A stretch of DNA of 35,697 nt from Actinomadura montaniterrae (GCF_008923365.1 NZ_WBMR01000089.1:1-35697); one strand, 5' to 3'; counted from the stretch's first letter, positions 24,148-32,062 are shown. The notes: generated by a model from the letters alone, not told the origin. Numbers and translations are program-made.

Positions 24148-25503
24148 TCAGCGCGCCGGGCTCAGCGGCGGATCGTGGACGGGCAGGCGCAGGACGAAGC
24201 GGGCTCCGGGGCGGTCGTCGAGGCGGCCGGTGACGGTCAGCGTGCCGTGGTGGGCCTCCGCGATGTCCCGGGAGATGGCGAGTCCGAGACCGGTGCCGCC
24301 GGCGTCGCGGTGCCGGGCGTCGGCGAGCCGGGTGAACCGCTCGAAGACCCGCTCCCGGTCCTCGGCCGCGACGCCGACGCCGTCGTCGACGACCTCGACC
24401 ACCGCCGCCGCGGACCGGGTCGCGGTCGCGGGGGCGTGGTGGACGCGGACCGCGACGGCCTCCGCCGCGTGCCGGTCGGCGTTGTCGATGAGGTTGGTGA
24501 GCAGCCGGGCCAGCTCGCTGGGGCCGCCGACCACCCTCACCGGACCGTCGCGGATCAGGTCGAAATGCGAGCGGCGCGGGCGGCGCCGGATCTCCTGCTC
24601 GGCCAGCTCGGCCAGGTCGATCTCCTCGCGCGGGAAGCCCTTCCCGGCGTCCAGCCGCGCCAGGGCCAGCAGGTCGGCCACCACCGCGCCGAGCCGGTCG
24701 GTGTTGCTCAGCACCCCCTGGAGGGCCTGGTGCAGGTCGGCGTCGTCGGGCTCGGTCAGGGCGAACTCGAGTTCCACGCGCAGGCCCGTCAGGGGGCTGC
24801 GCAGCTCGTGGGAGACGTCGGAGACGAAGGCCCGCTGCCGGGCGACGGCCCGTTCGAGCCGGTCGAGCGTGGCGTTGATGCTGGTCGCGAGCTTGGTCAC
24901 CTCGTCGTCGCGGGGCTCCACCGGAACCCGCCGTCCGAGGTCGGTCGCGGTGATCTCGTCCAGCTCGCGGCGGATCGCGGCCGCCGGCCGCAGGGCGCGG
25001 CTCGCGGTGGCCCAGGCGCCCCAGCCCGCGAAGGCGGCGGTGAGCGGGATGAGGAGGCCGAGGAAGGCGGCCGCGGCCGGACGCGCCACGAGCGGCACCT
25101 CCGGCGCCAGCGTCAGGACGTACAACGTCTGGGTGTCGTTCCGGACGCGGAACTCCACGATGGTGAAGCAGGAGCCTCCCGGAACGTCGATGCCGCAGGC
25201 ACGGGTGGTCAGACGGTCGTCCACGGGATTCGGGTGCGGGATCGGGACCGGAGGCCGGCCCTGCATCCCGGGCGTGGCGGCGACGACGCGTCCGTTCTGG
25301 TCCACCACCTGCTGCAGTGTCCGGGTGGACGAGAACGGGTAGGCGTCCAGGCGTCCGGCGTCGGCCGCCGCGACGACCCGGCGGCCCTGGTGCGCCAGGT
25401 GCTGCAGCAGGTCGGTCTGCGCCTGGCTTCTCATGATCGCCAGGAGGGCCGCGTACAGCGCCGTGGAGAGCAGCAGCGCGGTCGCGACGGCCACCAGCGT
25501 CAC
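24148..25503 (-). CDS. Two-component sensor histidine kinase
   Basis: At least 451 residues. From the N-terminus: a membrane helix, an extracellular sensor region of about 130 residues with two cysteines, a second helix (AAFLGLLIPLTAAFAGWGAW), a HAMP linker, the DHp helix with phospho-acceptor His in FVSDVSHELRSPLTGLR, then the ATPase domain with N-box NLIDNADRHA, VDDGVGVA and GGTGLGLAISR. All catalytic motifs are intact. The GTG at 25503 is the farthest canonical start but leaves no basic residues before the first helix. The frame continues upstream with an authentic-looking RARLRHTKIQFR to an ATT at 25590 that has GGGAGG 5 nt away. No response regulator gene is adjacent. Confidence 0.88.
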   Translation of the reverse strand: MTLVAVATALLLSTALYAALLAIMRSQAQTDLLQHLAHQGRRVVAAADAGRLDAYPFSSTRTLQQVVDQNGRVVAATPGMQGRPPVPIPHPNPVDDRLTTRACGIDVPGGSCFTIVEFRVRNDTQTLYVLTLAPEVPLVARPAAAAFLGLLIPLTAAFAGWGAWATASRALRPAAAIRRELDEITATDLGRRVPVEPRDDEVTKLATSINATLDRLERAVARQRAFVSDVSHELRSPLTGLRVELEFALTEPDDADLHQALQGVLSNTDRLGAVVADLLALARLDAGKGFPREEIDLAELAEQEIRRRPRRSHFDLIRDGPVRVVGGPSELARLLTNLIDNADRHAAEAVAVRVHHAPATATRSAAAVVEVVDDGVGVAAEDRERVFERFTRLADARHRDAGGTGLGLAISRDIAEAHHGTLTVTGRLDDRPGARFVLRLPVHDPPLSPAR

Positions 25504-25590
25504 CCGGAACTGGATCTTCGTGTGACGCAGCCTGGCCCGCGAGATCGCGCCTTTCGAGCCCCGAACGGCCCGGCGCGCCCGGTCGAGAAT

Positions 25591-25870
25591 GGCGGCCTCC
25601 CGAAACCTCGTCGCGCGCTGCCGACAAGGGCCAGTCTCGCCGACTCCGCGGCGCCTCCGTGCGCGGCCCCGGCAATGGTTCGCCCAGCTTTGATCTTCTT
25701 TCCGGTGCCCGCGTGCCCGTTGCCGGGGGGGAAGAGAGGAACGTGGCGGCGGGAAAGACCGGATCGGCGCCGGAAGCGCCTGTTCCGGGCCGCGGGAACG
25801 GCACCGCCGGCGTCGATCGCGGCACGCGACGGAGGCGGTGAAACCCCGTTCCGCGGCCCTGGTCTACCGA
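25591..25870. other. Gap without a supported gene
   Basis: It holds a possible tiny reading frame (GTG 25743 to 25841, 32 residues) behind AGAGAGGA. That frame overlaps another GTG (25838) behind GGAGGC whose product is Arg/Ser-rich and not protein-like. I see no other signal. Confidence 0.3.
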
Positions 25871-26307
25871 AGGACCTCGACCTCCGCGTCCATGATCGGG
25901 CGGCGCTCGATGAGACCGAGCTCTACGCCGAGGTGCTCTCGGCGGTGGCGGCGGCCGACGGGCCCTTGACCGCCGCGGAGATCGACAACGTGCTCGGCGT
26001 CCGTCGCAGGCGTCCCTCGCGGGCGGGTGCACGGCGTCGAACGCGCACGGCACCGCCGATCGGCACCAGAGACTCCGCCAAGGGGCGGGCGCGAGGTGAG
26101 TCGGAACGCCCGGTGCAAAGCCACGTGTCGGACTCGGCAGACGAGCCGGGCCCGGAGGCGGAACGGGGTTCCGCGGTCTCGCCGGCGGAGCTGTATCGGC
26201 AGGCCCGGCGACAGGCGGCCGCCGAGCAGCCCTCCTTTGACATGCGCAGCGGCCTCGAGAAGCTGGACCGCTGGATGGCCGGAGACGCCGGCGAGGCCGA
26301 GGACTGA
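25871..26307 (+). pseudogene. Unassigned coding-like stretch without a credible start
   Basis: The frame ending at TGA 26307 has two protein-like blocks separated by an Arg-rich linker: ETELYAEVLSAVAAADGPL with TAAEIDNVLGVR near 25919-26008, and SPAELYRQARRQAAAEQPS with FDMRSGLEKLDRWMAG near 26181-26285. I do not recognise either. No ATG or GTG with a ribosome site opens the frame near the first block; the nearest in-frame ATG (25675) would add unlikely Pro/Arg-rich sequence. It may be a broken gene, or two merged small genes. Confidence 0.35.
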
Positions 26308-26723
26308 ACCCGCACCGCTCACTGCCGGAACGGGCCCGCCGGCGCAGGCGATGGGGTCCCGCTTGTATCGGGCGCTGTGGCCCCGACGCCACGTTCGGCG
26401 GCCGGCTCGCTCCCGGTGCCCGTGGCTTCCTGGCCGCGAGGGTGAGGCAGCGTGCGAGCGGTGGCCGCCGCGTCGGGGGCTGGGCGAGGCAGATCCCGAG
26501 CACCGTCAGCGATCCGGAGATCGAACCGATCTTGAAGAGGTCCGCGACGGCCTTCGCGGCCGGTTCGTTCAGGCCCGGCCACCCGAAGACCGTCCAGGCG
26601 GCCTTGGCCCAGCCGCTGATCGGGCTGGTGATCCGTGGGCGAGCGGGCGATCGGGTGCGGTTCCCTTGAGCCCTACCTCGGAGGTAATCGGCGGGATGAC
26701 GTCGGGGTCGGTAGCGTCGGGGC
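26308..26723. other. Intergenic region with possible decayed coding on the minus strand
   Basis: About 26480-26640 read on the minus strand gives protein-like sequence (ISGWAKAAWTVFGWPGLNE, then AVADLFKIGSISGSLTVLGI) with high third-position GC but no start or family I can name. A plus-strand frame (26442-26669) is also open with high third-position GC. Nearer the XRE gene is the dyad TACCTC-g-GAGGTA at 26674-26686. Confidence 0.3.
26674..26686. promoter_or_regulatory. Perfect dyad upstream of the XRE regulator
   Basis: TACCTC (26674-26679), one central G, GAGGTA (26681-26686). It lies 37 nt before the first start candidate of the adjacent regulator, the usual position for autoregulation. 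Confidence 0.45.
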
Positions 26724-27533
26724 GTGACGACAATGACGACGGCGTTGAGCGACGTGCGACCCATCGGAGAGCAGCTGCGCGCATGGCGGCAGCGGCGGAG
26801 GCTGAGCCAGCTGGAGCTGGCGTCGGAGGCGGACGTGTCGACCCGGCACCTGAGCTTCGTGGAGACGGGCCGGTCGGCGCCGAGCCGCGACATGGTGCTG
26901 CGGCTCGCCGAGCACCTGGACGTGCCGCTGCGGGACCGGAACCTGCTGCTGGTCGCCGCCGGGTACGCGCCGGTGTTCGACGAGACGCCGATCGAGGAGC
27001 CGCGGATGGACTCCGTCCGCGCGGCGCTGCGGCAGGTGCTGGACGGCCACGAACCGTACCCGGCCGTGGTCGTGGACCGCTTCTGGAACCTGATCGACGC
27101 CAACTCCGCGGCGCAGTTCTTCATGGAGGGCGCGCCCGCGGAACTGCTGGAGCCGCCGCTGAACGTGCTGCGGCTCAGCATGCATCCCGACGGGATGGCG
27201 AAGAACATCCTCAACCTGGCGGAGTGGCGCGCCCACATGATCGACCGGGTGCGGCGCCATGTCGCGCTGACCGCCGACGCCGCGCTGACGCAGCTCTACC
27301 AGGAGCTGCGGAGCTTCCCGGGGGACGTGGGGGAGGCGATGGCCCCGCCCGCGGACCACGACGTCTTCGTCCCGCTGCGGATGCGGGTCGACGGCCGGGA
27401 GCTGTCCTTCTTCAGCACGATCGCGACGTTCGGGACGCCCGTGGACATCACCGTCGCCGAGCTGGCGATCGAGTCGTTCTACCCGGCGGACGAGGCGACC
27501 ACCGCGTTCCTGAAGGAGCGCGCCGGCTGGTGA
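26724..27533 (+). CDS. XRE-family regulator with MmyB-like ligand domain
   Basis: A 269-residue transcription factor. The Cro/C1-type helix-turn-helix is at about residues 14-70 (LSQLELASEADVSTRHLSF, VETGRSAPSRDMVLRLAEHL). The C-terminal MmyB-like, PAS-related ligand domain follows (YPAVVVDRFWNLIDANSAAQFF), the arrangement of actinobacterial MmyB-type regulators, some of which bind fatty acids. GTG 26724 and ATG 26733 are both possible starts. In this family the target is usually a neighbouring oxidoreductase; here the closest is the convergent flavohemoprotein. Confidence 0.92.
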   Translation: MTTMTTALSDVRPIGEQLRAWRQRRRLSQLELASEADVSTRHLSFVETGRSAPSRDMVLRLAEHLDVPLRDRNLLLVAAGYAPVFDETPIEEPRMDSVRAALRQVLDGHEPYPAVVVDRFWNLIDANSAAQFFMEGAPAELLEPPLNVLRLSMHPDGMAKNILNLAEWRAHMIDRVRRHVALTADAALTQLYQELRSFPGDVGEAMAPPADHDVFVPLRMRVDGRELSFFSTIATFGTPVDITVAELAIESFYPADEATTAFLKERAGW

Positions 27534-27555
27534 CCCGCCGTCCCGGGGCGGCGGG
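27534..27555. terminator. Hairpin between convergent genes
   Basis: CCCGCCG (27534-27540) pairs with CGGCGGG (27549-27555) around 8 nt, right after the XRE stop and 10 nt before the flavohemoprotein stop. It probably terminates both convergent transcripts. Confidence 0.5.
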
Positions 27556-27565
27556 CCACCGGCCC

Positions 27566-28696
27566 TCACTCCTCGGCTTTCAGCAGGTCGTGGTGGACGC
27601 GTTCCAGCGGCATCCCGAGCCGCTGGAGCGCGGCGACCGTCGTGCGCACCATCGGGACGGGGCCGGCGACGTAGGCGTCGCGGTCGGCCCAGCCGCCGTC
27701 CCAGCCGTCCAGGTCCGCGAGGACGTCGGCGGGCGTGCCGCGCAGGCCGCGGAAGTCCGGTTCGTCGGACAGGACGGGCAGGACCCGCACCCACGGATAG
27801 GCGGACTCCAGCAGGCGCAGGTCGGAGAGGTCGTACAGGTCGCGTTCGGTGCGGGCGCCGACCAGGAGCCGGACGTCGCGCCGCCGGCCGGCCGCGACGG
27901 CCTGCTCGGCCAGCGCCTTGACGGGGGCGAGGCCGGTGCCGCCGGCGACGAGCAGCAGGTCGCGGCCGGAGTCCGGGTCGAGGGTCATGGTGCCGGTGGC
28001 GGGCCCGAGCAGGACGGTGTCGCCGGTCCCGGTGTCGCGCACCAGCGCGCCGCTCACCCAGCCGCCGGGGCGGGCCCGCACGTGCAGCCGGAGCCGGCCG
28101 TCCGAGCGGGGCGCGTTGGCGATGGAGTAGGGCCGCCAGACGCGCGGCCAGCGGGAGGTCTGCACGGTCACGTACTGGCCGGACGCGAACGGCAGCGGGC
28201 GCTCGGGGCTGAGGGTGAGGACGGCGAGGTCGTCGGCGCGGCGGTCGTGCTCGACGACCTCGGCCGCCCACCAGGGCGGGGCGCCGCCGGCGTCCCGTTC
28301 GGCCGCCTCGCTCATCGCCGCGGCCGCGGACCGGTACGCCTCGGTCCACGCCTCCTCCGCGCGCGGGCTCCACACGTCGCGGGCGAAGACCCGCAGGGTG
28401 GCGAGGAGGGCGTCCTCGACCGCGGCGTAGTGCTCGGCCGTCACCCCGTACCGGCGGTGGTCGCGGCCGAGACGGCCCAGGTAGGAGGCCAGCTCGTCCG
28501 GGTTGTCCTGGCTCCAGACGATGCGGGTGAGCGCGTGGAAGAAGCGGTCGCGCTGGGCGTCCAGCGCGATCGGGAACAGCGCGCGCAGCCGCGGATTCGC
28601 GGCGAAAAGGCGGCCGTAGAAATAGCCGACGGCCTTGTCGGAGCGGGTTTCGAGGCGGGTGAAGCTCTCCTTGAGCATTCGGGGTTCCGTTGACAT
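27566..28696 (-). CDS. Flavohemoprotein (globin-FAD/NAD reductase fusion)
   Basis: A 376-residue nitric-oxide-dioxygenase-type flavohaemoglobin. The globin domain (about 1-135) shows the B10 tyrosine region VGYFYGRLFAANP and proximal His89 in GVTAEHYAAVEDALLAT. The FAD domain has RPYSIANAP at 188-196 and the NAD domain has VAGGTGLAPVKAL near 250-262. It would convert NO and O2 to nitrate using NAD(P)H. ATG 28696 is preferred, with a GAGGGGG site about 10 nt upstream; GTG 28705 is an alternative. It is somewhat shorter than the roughly 400 residues of Hmp. The upstream 28700-29000 region is AT-richer and dyad-rich. Confidence 0.92.
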   Translation of the reverse strand: MSTEPRMLKESFTRLETRSDKAVGYFYGRLFAANPRLRALFPIALDAQRDRFFHALTRIVWSQDNPDELASYLGRLGRDHRRYGVTAEHYAAVEDALLATLRVFARDVWSPRAEEAWTEAYRSAAAAMSEAAERDAGGAPPWWAAEVVEHDRRADDLAVLTLSPERPLPFASGQYVTVQTSRWPRVWRPYSIANAPRSDGRLRLHVRARPGGWVSGALVRDTGTGDTVLLGPATGTMTLDPDSGRDLLLVAGGTGLAPVKALAEQAVAAGRRRDVRLLVGARTERDLYDLSDLRLLESAYPWVRVLPVLSDEPDFRGLRGTPADVLADLDGWDGGWADRDAYVAGPVPMVRTTVAALQRLGMPLERVHHDLLKAEE

Positions 28697-28705
28697 GGCA
28701 AGCAC

Positions 28706-29350
28706 GCCCCCTCGGCGGATGGAGGCCGGGGCCGCCGGCGGTTCGGCGCCTTCGGCGCTCCGCGGTGCCCGGCTAGGTGAGATTCTCGCATCGAAATTCC
28801 CAGGTCCTCAAGGTGGCGCCGTCCGGACACTCCGTGTTGTCACGGTATGTAACCGATTTTCAATTCCCTGTGATCACAGTAATCGCGACAAATAGGGCGA
28901 ATACTGGACGGTACTGGATTCGTCCGGGAAGATCGGCCGCATTGGCACCCGTTCCGGAAACGCTGATGTTCGCCGACGGACCGGTCGGGACCCGGACGGT
29001 GGCGGCGTAAGCGGAGCGGCCGGGAGCGGTGGACGGATCTCCACCCTGGTAGAAGATCTGCCGGTTCGGTAATGGATGTTCTCCGGAGGCGGTCCGCCGG
29101 ACGGGGCGGGTGCTCCGGGGGCGGGCGCTCCGGGCCGCGAGACCAAGATCGTCCAGGTCGCGGGCCCGAACCGGGCTCGGGGCTTCGGCCTGCGCGGATC
29201 GGGGCCGTGCGGCTAGCTTTGCGGAGAAAGGCCGGGGGCGGGACGGTCCGCGGGGGCGGGCGATGCGCCATGATGTGCACGCAACAGTGGTGAATCGCTC
29301 CATATCGGTAGCCGACCCGTGGCCAGTGCTCAGCAGAGGGGAATCCGCGC
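28706..29350. promoter_or_regulatory. Long control region between flavohemoprotein and amidotransferase genes
   Basis: No gene is supported in these 645 nt. The part at 28835-28925 is unusually AT-rich for this genome and holds CGGT-atgta-ACCG (28843-28855), the 12-bp palindrome CTGTGATCACAG (28868-28879), two direct TACTGGA copies 10 nt apart (28902-28908, 28912-28918) and CGAAT/ATTCG (28898-28902, 28918-28922). A hairpin GGTGGA...TCCACC is at 29028-29045. The genes on the two sides are divergent, so both promoters should lie here. NO-responsive control is plausible but unproven. Confidence 0.5.
28868..28879. promoter_or_regulatory. 12-bp perfect palindrome CTGTGATCACAG
   Basis: It lies 172 nt upstream of the flavohemoprotein start in AT-rich DNA. 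The core GTGATCAC also occurs in the mce control region at 2195-2202. It resembles a compact operator, though it lacks the 6-nt spacer of a standard CRP site. Confidence 0.45.
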
Positions 29351-30100
29351 ATGTCAGAGGCGATCCGAGGGGCTCCGGGCCCCGCCGCAGGGGGAGGCGC
29401 GCCGCCGCTCATCGGCATCACCACCTACGAGGAGCCGGCCCGCTGGGGCGTCTGGGTCCGCGAGGCCGCGCTGCTCCCGGCGTCGTACGTGCGGTCGGTC
29501 GAGCGGGCCGGCGGCGTCCCCGTCATGGTCCCGCCGACCGGCAGCCTGCGCGGGCTCGCCGCGCTGGTCTCCCGGCTGGACGGGCTCGTCCTCGCGGGTG
29601 GCGGCGACCTCGACCCGGAGCTGTACGGCGCCGAGCGGCACGCCGAGACGGGACCGCCGCAGCCGCAGCGCGACCGGTTCGAGCTCGCGCTCGCGCGGGC
29701 CGCGGTGGACGCCGACCTGCCGTTCCTGGCGATCTGCCGGGGCATGCAGGTGCTCAACGTGGCGCGCGGGGGAGCGCTCGTCCAGCACCTGCCGGAGGCC
29801 GTGGGGCACAAGGCGCACGCACCCGAGGTCGGGAAGATCGGCACCCACCGGGTGCAGATCAGCGCGACCAGCGCCGTCGGCAAGATCCTCGGTGACGCCG
29901 CGGACGTGCCCACCTACCACCACCAGGCGGTGAGCCGCCTCGGCAAGGGCCTGTCGGCGGTGGCCTGGGCGGAGGACCAGGTCGTCGAGGCCGTGGAGCT
30001 GCAGGGCCACCGGTTCGGCCTGGGCGTGCAGTGGCACCCCGAGGACGGCGACGACAAGCGGCTCTTCGAGGCGCTGGTGGCCGAGGCCGCCGGCCGCTGA
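29351..30100 (+). CDS. Gamma-glutamyl-GABA hydrolase-like class I amidotransferase
   Basis: A 249-residue stand-alone class I glutamine amidotransferase fold of the PuuD/peptidase C26 type. The nucleophile is Cys129 in LAICRGMQVLNV, and the His-Glu pair is His229/Glu231 in GVQWHPED. The substrate loop LAGGGDLDPELYG is typical of gamma-glutamyl hydrolases. It would cleave gamma-glutamyl amides in polyamine or amine catabolism, but no other polyamine gene is nearby. AGAGGGG precedes the ATG. It lies downstream of the long flavohemoprotein control region. Confidence 0.9.
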   Translation: MSEAIRGAPGPAAGGGAPPLIGITTYEEPARWGVWVREAALLPASYVRSVERAGGVPVMVPPTGSLRGLAALVSRLDGLVLAGGGDLDPELYGAERHAETGPPQPQRDRFELALARAAVDADLPFLAICRGMQVLNVARGGALVQHLPEAVGHKAHAPEVGKIGTHRVQISATSAVGKILGDAADVPTYHHQAVSRLGKGLSAVAWAEDQVVEAVELQGHRFGLGVQWHPEDGDDKRLFEALVAEAAGR

Positions 30101-30101
30101 C

Positions 30102-30117
30102 CGGGGATTGATCCCCG
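30102..30117. promoter_or_regulatory. Dyad CGGGGAT-tg-ATCCCCG
   Basis: A 7-bp perfect inverted repeat with a 2-nt centre, starting right after the amidotransferase stop and 58 nt before the esterase start. The CGGGGA half-site recurs at about 30125. It could be an operator for the esterase-crotonase operon or a weak terminator. Confidence 0.4.
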
Positions 30118-30175
30118 CGTACCGGGGAAGGCGAAGCGGTAGATTCCGCGCAGATCGCCCCCCGGAGGCCGCCGC

Positions 30176-31150
30176 ATGCCCTTGCATCCGCAGACCGTGA
30201 GCTTCCTGGAGCTGCTGTCCGCCTGGACGGCGCCGCCGGAGGGCGCGCCGCCGGTCGAGGTGGACGCCGGGCCCGCGATCGAGGAGATGCGGCGCAGGAT
30301 CGGCGAGGTGTTCCCGGTCGTCCGGCGCGAGCTTCCGCACGTCGAGGACCTGGCCGTCCGGGGCCCGGGAGGTCCCGTCACGGTGCGGCTGTACCGTCCC
30401 GAGCCGCTGGAGCGCGGCCCGCTGCCCGCCCTGGTCTACCTGCACGGCGGCGGCTGGGTGCTCGGCGGCGTCGACAACGTCGACGCCGCGTGCCGCGACC
30501 TCGCGGCGGGCGCCGGATGCGCGGTGCTGAACGTCGGCTACCGGCTCGCGCCGGAGAACCCGTTCCCGGCGGCGGTCGACGACGCCTGGGCGGTCGTGGC
30601 GGCCGTCGCCCGCGAACCGGCCCGCTACGGCGTGGCGCCCGGCGCGCTCGCCGTCGGCGGCGACAGCGCGGGCGGGAACCTGGCCGCCGCCGTCGCGCTC
30701 CAGGCCCGCGACCGCGGCCTGCCCCTGGCCCACCAGCTGCTCGTCTACCCGGTGACCGACACCGCGATGGACACCCCGAGCTGGCGCGAGTACGGCACCG
30801 GGTACGGGCTGGACGCCGCGACGCTCGCCCGGTTCATGGACCTGTACCGGGACGGCGCCGACCCCGCCGACCCCCGGCTGGCGCCGCTGCGCGCGCCCGA
30901 CCTCGCCGGCGCCGCGCCCGCGACCGTGATCACCGCCGAGTGCGACATCCTGCGCGACGAGGGCGAGGCGTACGCGCGGCGCCTCGCCGCGGCCGGGGTG
31001 CCGGTGGAGGCGCGCCGGTTCGACGGCGTCGTGCACTCGTTCTTCCTGCTGCCGGAGATCTTCGACGCCGGTGCCGAGGCGATGGACTTCGCTGTGCGAC
31101 GATTGCGCGCGGCATTCGGCGATCAAGCGGCGGAGGGCAGTGCGGCATGA
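30176..31150 (+). CDS. Alpha/beta hydrolase, HSL-type esterase
   Basis: A 324-residue esterase/lipase of the hormone-sensitive-lipase group. The oxyanion motif HGGGW is at 90-94, the nucleophile Ser164 in GGDSAGGN, the acid in AECDILRDEGE and the His in GVVHSFFLL. It has no signal peptide, so it is cytoplasmic. GGAGG lies just before the ATG. The stop overlaps the crotonase start (ATGA, 31147-31150). It presumably hydrolyses an ester or lactone whose acid product goes on to CoA-linked breakdown; that is inference. Confidence 0.92.
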   Translation: MPLHPQTVSFLELLSAWTAPPEGAPPVEVDAGPAIEEMRRRIGEVFPVVRRELPHVEDLAVRGPGGPVTVRLYRPEPLERGPLPALVYLHGGGWVLGGVDNVDAACRDLAAGAGCAVLNVGYRLAPENPFPAAVDDAWAVVAAVAREPARYGVAPGALAVGGDSAGGNLAAAVALQARDRGLPLAHQLLVYPVTDTAMDTPSWREYGTGYGLDAATLARFMDLYRDGADPADPRLAPLRAPDLAGAAPATVITAECDILRDEGEAYARRLAAAGVPVEARRFDGVVHSFFLLPEIFDAGAEAMDFAVRRLRAAFGDQAAEGSAA

Positions 31151-32004
31151 GCGACGCGGACGCGGTGCAAGAGAAGGACGCAGTGCAAGAGAAGGACCCG
31201 GTGCAAGAGAACGACCCGGTGTACGGGAAGTACGTGCGGCTGAAGCTGGACTGGGCGGCGGAGGGCGTGCTGCGCGTCACGATGAGCACGCCGGGGAAGC
31301 TGAACGCCCTCGACACGGTCGGGCACCGGGAGCTGGCGGAGGTCTGGCGGGACGCCGACGCCGACGACGCGGTCCGCGCGGTGCTGGTGCGCGGCGAGGG
31401 CACGGCGTTCTCCGCGGGCGGCGACATGTCCATGATCGAGGAGATGATGGGCGACCACGCGTCGCGGCGCCGCATCATGCGCGAGGCCCGCGACATCGTG
31501 ATGAACGTGCTGAACTGCTCCAAGCCGGTGGTCAGCGCGATCCAGGGGCCCGCGGTCGGCGCGGGGCTGGCGGTGGCGATGCTGTCGGACATCTCCGTCG
31601 CGGGGCGCACCGCGAAGATCATCGACGGGCACGTCCGGCTCGGCGTCGCGGCGGGCGACCACTCCGCGATCATCTGGCCGCTGCTGTGCGGGATGGCGAA
31701 GGCGAAGTACTACCTGCTGCTGAACGACGTCCTCACCGGCGAGGAGGCCGAGCGGATCGGGCTCGTGTCGGTGTGCGTGGACGACGGCGAGGTGCACGAA
31801 CGCGCGCTGGACATCGCCGGGCGGCTCGCCGCCGGGCCCGCCGAGGCGATCTCGTTCACCAAGCACGCGCTGAACAACTGGCTGCGGCTCGCCGGCCCGA
31901 CGTTCGACGCGTCGCTGGCCATGGAGTTCTTCGGGTTCACCGGCCCCGACGTGCGGGAGGGCGTCGCGGCGATCCGGGAGAAGCGCCCGCCGCGGTTCGG
32001 CTGA
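31147..32004 (+). CDS. Crotonase-fold (enoyl-CoA hydratase/isomerase family) protein
   Basis: A 285-residue crotonase. The CoA/oxyanion segments are GEGTAFSAGGDMSMIEEM and KPVVSAIQGPAVGAGLAVAM. Aligned by eye to classical enoyl-CoA hydratase, both catalytic glutamates are replaced (Ala142 and His162), while Asp171-His172 follow in AAGDHSAIIWP; the reaction is therefore probably not simple hydration. Residues 6-23 are three copies of a six-residue unit (AVQEKD, AVQEKD, PVQEND), encoded by 18-nt tandem repeats with the rare codon CAA. The start overlaps the esterase stop, implying a shared pathway. Confidence 0.9.
   Translation: MSDADAVQEKDAVQEKDPVQENDPVYGKYVRLKLDWAAEGVLRVTMSTPGKLNALDTVGHRELAEVWRDADADDAVRAVLVRGEGTAFSAGGDMSMIEEMMGDHASRRRIMREARDIVMNVLNCSKPVVSAIQGPAVGAGLAVAMLSDISVAGRTAKIIDGHVRLGVAAGDHSAIIWPLLCGMAKAKYYLLLNDVLTGEEAERIGLVSVCVDDGEVHERALDIAGRLAAGPAEAISFTKHALNNWLRLAGPTFDASLAMEFFGFTGPDVREGVAAIREKRPPRFG
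31162..31215 (+). repeat. Three tandem 18-nt repeats in the crotonase N-terminus
   Basis: Units at 31162-31179, 31180-31197 and 31198-31215 share the core GTGCAAGAGAA. They encode a charged six-residue unit three times before the conserved fold begins. The period is a multiple of three, so copy-number change would keep the frame. Confidence 0.9.
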
Positions 32005-32032
32005 CGCGGTTCGGCTGACGCGGTTCGGCTGA
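31991..32032 (+). repeat. Three exact tandem copies of a 14-nt unit at a stop codon
   Basis: CGCGGTTCGGCTGA occurs at 31991-32004, 32005-32018 and 32019-32032 with no mismatch. The first copy contains the last codons and stop of the crotonase gene. Because 14 is not a multiple of three, copy changes do not alter the protein end. Confidence 0.95.
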
Positions 32033-32062
32033 CCGCCCGCTACCGGGGCGCGCCACGGGGCG

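Noticed and set aside
23660..27238. A 1192-codon open frame on the minus strand
   Set aside because: It crosses antisense through the kinase region and part of the XRE gene, with Arg/Pro/Ala-rich product typical of shadow frames in high-GC DNA. Only small patches look protein-like.
28868..28879. Standard CRP binding site
   Set aside because: It has the TGTGA/TCACA halves but fused without the 6-nt spacer, so the spacing does not fit a CRP dimer.
31162..32032. CRISPR-like or regulatory repeat array
   Set aside because: The repeats are directly adjacent with no spacers, and short; they are simple tandem duplications.
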